Assembly: GCA_963995505.1 (NCBI GenBank)
Contig: OZ023197.1
Location: 13,576,475-13,640,474, forward strand
From: Hypericum androsaemum
Taxonomy: Eukaryota; Streptophyta; Magnoliopsida; Malpighiales; Hypericaceae
DNA length: 64,000 nt
Reading direction: 5' to 3'
How positions within the stretch are numbered: position 1 is the first letter of the stretch; every line of letters begins with the position of its first letter. Shown in pieces: positions 61,974-64,000 of this stretch. The notes under the pieces were generated by a model that saw only the letters and a program-made list of their open reading frames with translations, had not been told where the DNA came from and searched no databases. Made by a program: the position numbers and the translations under genes.

Positions 61974-63274
61974 TGCAAATCATTCTCAAGTCCTTGTAGT
62001 TTAGTCTCTCTCCCTCTCGAGTCCCTGTATTTCTAAAATTCATGATGACATCCTTCGTGTTTGGTTTTTGAAACTGTCAGGTCCCTGACTAACGTCATCA
62101 GCTATTTTTTCATTTTTATCATTAAAATGATAAAAATACCCTTCAAGAAATTCACCCCCTTCTTCCTTCCTCTCAAAAGATCTATCTTCTTCCCTGCGCA
62201 TTTCCCCTCTTCTTCTTCATGGAAATCAAACTCAATTAATCAAATTTAAAATCAACAAATTACTGAACCAAAAACAAGAATGACAATTACTCCTAAAATC
62301 AACAAGGTTCAATTGGGTGGTCTGGTTCCCATATGGCTCGCAGGTGATAAACTATCAAAATTATAAACAGATAGCACCTTCACGAACTGAATAAAATCTC
62401 GAGTTCTTAGTTCAAAGAGGGTAGAGCTCGAGATCTTTACTCGAATTGGATAAAAATTGAATAAAAATTAGTTGTAAAGTTGAGAGTTAAAATAAAAACC
62501 TGGACGAAGAGCTCGAGATCTTTGCCAATAAGTAGGAGGACCATGTTGCGGTCGAAGCAGAAGACGTGAACGCGGCTATCGGAGCTGTCGGCATCAAAGA
62601 TGATAGCATAGTTGCGATTGTCGCAGAGGGGCGAGGACATCCTACAGCCAACGATCTCGTAGTCGTCATCGACGCCACCATCGGGCATCAGTAAGAGAAT
62701 GGCGGCGATGAGGAGGAGCTGGGTAGAGATGATGAGGAGGACCCCCCGGTAGCCCTGAATCTTGTCGCCACCGGCAGACTCGAGGAAGGGGTGCGGTAGC
62801 GAATCTGGTGGCCGTTGATGGGCGGCTCCTGAGTGGGATCCAGCTTTATTTGGTCGCCGACGTTAAGGCTCTGATCCCGGTGGATTTCTTGGGAGGGGGA
62901 TTGAGATTTGGGGATTGTCAGTAATTTTCTTGGTCTGGTTTTTCGGCATTAAGGCTCGGATCTAGTTCCAGCTGAAATAGGTTCATTCTTCATTTTAAAT
63001 TTGATTAATTGAGTTTGATTTCTAGGAAGAAGACGAGGGGAGATGCGTAGGGAAGAAGATAGATCTTTAGAGAGGAAGGAAGAAGAAAGAGGTAATTTTT
63101 TTAAGGGTATTTTTTGTCATTTCAATGAAAAATAAAAAAAAAAGCTGCTGACGTCAGCCAGAGACTCGAGAGTTGCTAAAACCAAACACAGGGGACGTCA
63201 GCATGGATTTTAGAAATGCATGGACCCGAGAGTGAGTAAGATCAAACTACAGGGACCTGAACATAATTTATCCT
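61974..63274. mobile_element. Mutator-like element E, Pack-MULE carrying an apyrase exon
   Basis: Arms of about 285 bp (61974-62260 and 62985-63274) share CTGTAGTTTGATC / TTGTAGTTTAGTC, GACGTCCCCTGTGTTTGGTTTT, AAGATCTATCTTCTTCCCT and GAAATCAAACTCAATTAATC. The outer pattern is that of copy D. The interior is GC-rich and reads on the minus strand as an apyrase N-terminus. No clear TSD is visible, since the left end abuts element G. Confidence 0.84.
62500..62890 (-). pseudogene. Captured apyrase (GDA1/CD39) N-terminal exon
   Basis: On the minus strand the interior of E reads Y-R-G-V-L-L-I-I-S-T-Q-L-L-L-I-A-A-I-L-L-L-M-P, a membrane anchor. An acidic stretch follows, then Y-A-I-I-F-D-A-D-S-S-D-S-R-V-H-V-F-C-F-D and I-G-K-D-L-E-L-F-V-Q-V, with a donor-like GT after it (about 62505). 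This matches the first apyrase conserved region (D-A-G-S-S-G-S-R-V-H-V-F) of membrane-bound plant nucleoside di/triphosphatases. Two glycines of the phosphate-binding loop are changed to Asp. The segment upstream (N-G-H-Q-I-R-Y-R-T-P-S) is in another frame. Later apyrase exons are absent. Confidence 0.8.
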
Positions 63275-64000
63275 TTCTAAAATGATACTGCTAGGATGGA
63301 TTTTATGTTCGTAAGATTGGGAGTTAGATTGGGTTCTGCTAGGCTCTTAGCAGTACCAAGGGGACAATTGATGTTAAATGACAAACTTGTAATGTTAGAT
63401 AAATATAAGAGTAATTTTGAAAAATATTTGGAGAAAAACTCGGGCTTTTGGGCATAAGGAGAAACTTGGCCGAATAATTTGGAGGAGAATTTTCATACGA
63501 AGGCTAGGATTATATTGGAAAAATTATTTACGATATAGGATGGGGAAGTCTTGAACTTCCTAAAATTGAATTAGTGAAAGACAATATAAAAGGGTAATAC
63601 AGAGGTTTGGGTAATTTGTGCCAAAGATATTATCTATCTAGTATTGTTTGTTATTTTGATAGTCGAATATCTTTAATCATTTTTAGGAGAATTTACTTAA
63701 CAAAATTATAGGTGTAGTACATTCGTACACATTTGGCGTAACTTTTTGACGAGTAAGAAATATATGTTTTGATGACTCCACAAAATATATGTATTTAGTG
63801 AAAAAATAATAATTTAAAGGAAGTCAAATGGTATTTCATATAACAACAAAAAAGTAGTATTTTATGCAACAACAAAAAATGTAGTATTTCATTAATTTCA
63901 TGTCTTACCATTTACATTTCATTACCATTTTTTTTTAACAAGACACGAACCATTTTTTCTTCAAATTGTATTGATGAGTGTGCTAATATTATTACTCCAC
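63275..64000. other. Intergenic to window end, nothing recognised
   Basis: AT-rich with no gene or clear repeat apart from short ACAACAAAAAA-type runs near 63840-63890. Confidence 0.45.

Larger units (their letters stand above)
56218..61976. mobile_element. Outer TIR element (copy G) containing nested insertions
   Basis: The left arm (about 56218-56370) matches the reverse complement of about 61810-61976: CTCTAGTATC/CTTTAGTACC, ATTATATGAAA, ACTTTGATACCCTGTATTATTTTTA and CTCATATGAGTTTTGATT. Arms are about 150 bp and diverged. Inside lie the repeats at 56.6-57.15 kb, an RNase H-like fragment, and the F element. The right end abuts the E element, so exact borders and TSD are uncertain. Confidence 0.55.

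Overview
The window looks like nuclear DNA of a flowering plant, most likely a eudicot. The evidence is multi-exon genes with GT-AG introns, plant-only families (SABATH methyltransferase, type-B response regulator, class II trehalose-phosphate synthase), plant Ty1-copia elements and many Mutator-like and hAT-like transposons. I see no bacterial, organellar or viral genes. Exon boundaries, transposon ends and target-site duplications (TSDs) were worked out by hand. Family names come from recognising the proteins, not from a database search.

Genes, left to right. A class II trehalose-phosphate synthase, closest to Arabidopsis TPS6, lies at 8521-11491 (+, 3 coding exons). A MACPF-domain protein like At1g14780 lies at 30747-35660 (+, 9 exons). 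A SABATH methyltransferase lacking the usual N-terminal motif lies at 37483-38733 (+). A decayed, intron-containing aspartate-semialdehyde dehydrogenase lies at 39205-41610 (-, pseudogene). An intact Sec14/CRAL-TRIO protein like At1g14820 lies at 43617-45625 (-, 6 exons). A type-B response regulator of the ARR10/ARR12 type lies at 49262-52160 (-, 5 exons). MACPF, ASADH and Sec14 stand in the same order as I recall for At1g14780, At1g14810 and At1g14820, so 30-46 kb appears to be conserved microsynteny with decay of the middle gene.

The rest is mostly transposons. 1.1-2.2 kb: LINE fragment. 3.4-4.9 kb: repeat-rich element with a CCAATATCA minisatellite. 5.3-5.8 kb: hAT MITE with an 8-bp TSD. 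6.0-6.8 kb: long-TIR (terminal inverted repeat) element. 11.9-16.6 kb: long-TIR elements around a truncated copia element whose LTR carries eight G-boxes just upstream of a TATA box. 17.1-18.2 kb: foldback element with very long TIRs. 19.1-26.3 kb: complete but decayed Ty1-copia element with TSD ATTAG, itself hit by an inverted solo LTR (TSD ATTAT) holding 31 copies of GAGCAC. 42.6-43.2 and 45.75-47.1 kb: Mutator-like elements with perfect 9-bp TSDs, the second only 125 bp upstream of the Sec14 start codon. 56.2-63.3 kb: a nested stack of a G element, an F element split by a short LTR retrotransposon with TSD CATGC, and an E element.

The strongest candidate for something undescribed is the long-TIR, Mutator-like family, at least eight copies in 64 kb. 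Many share a terminal pattern resembling GGGWAAATTA followed by CAGGTCCCTGTAGTTT. At least two copies appear to have captured host exons: an apyrase N-terminal exon in E and a VPS45-like first exon in F. That makes them Pack-MULE candidates.
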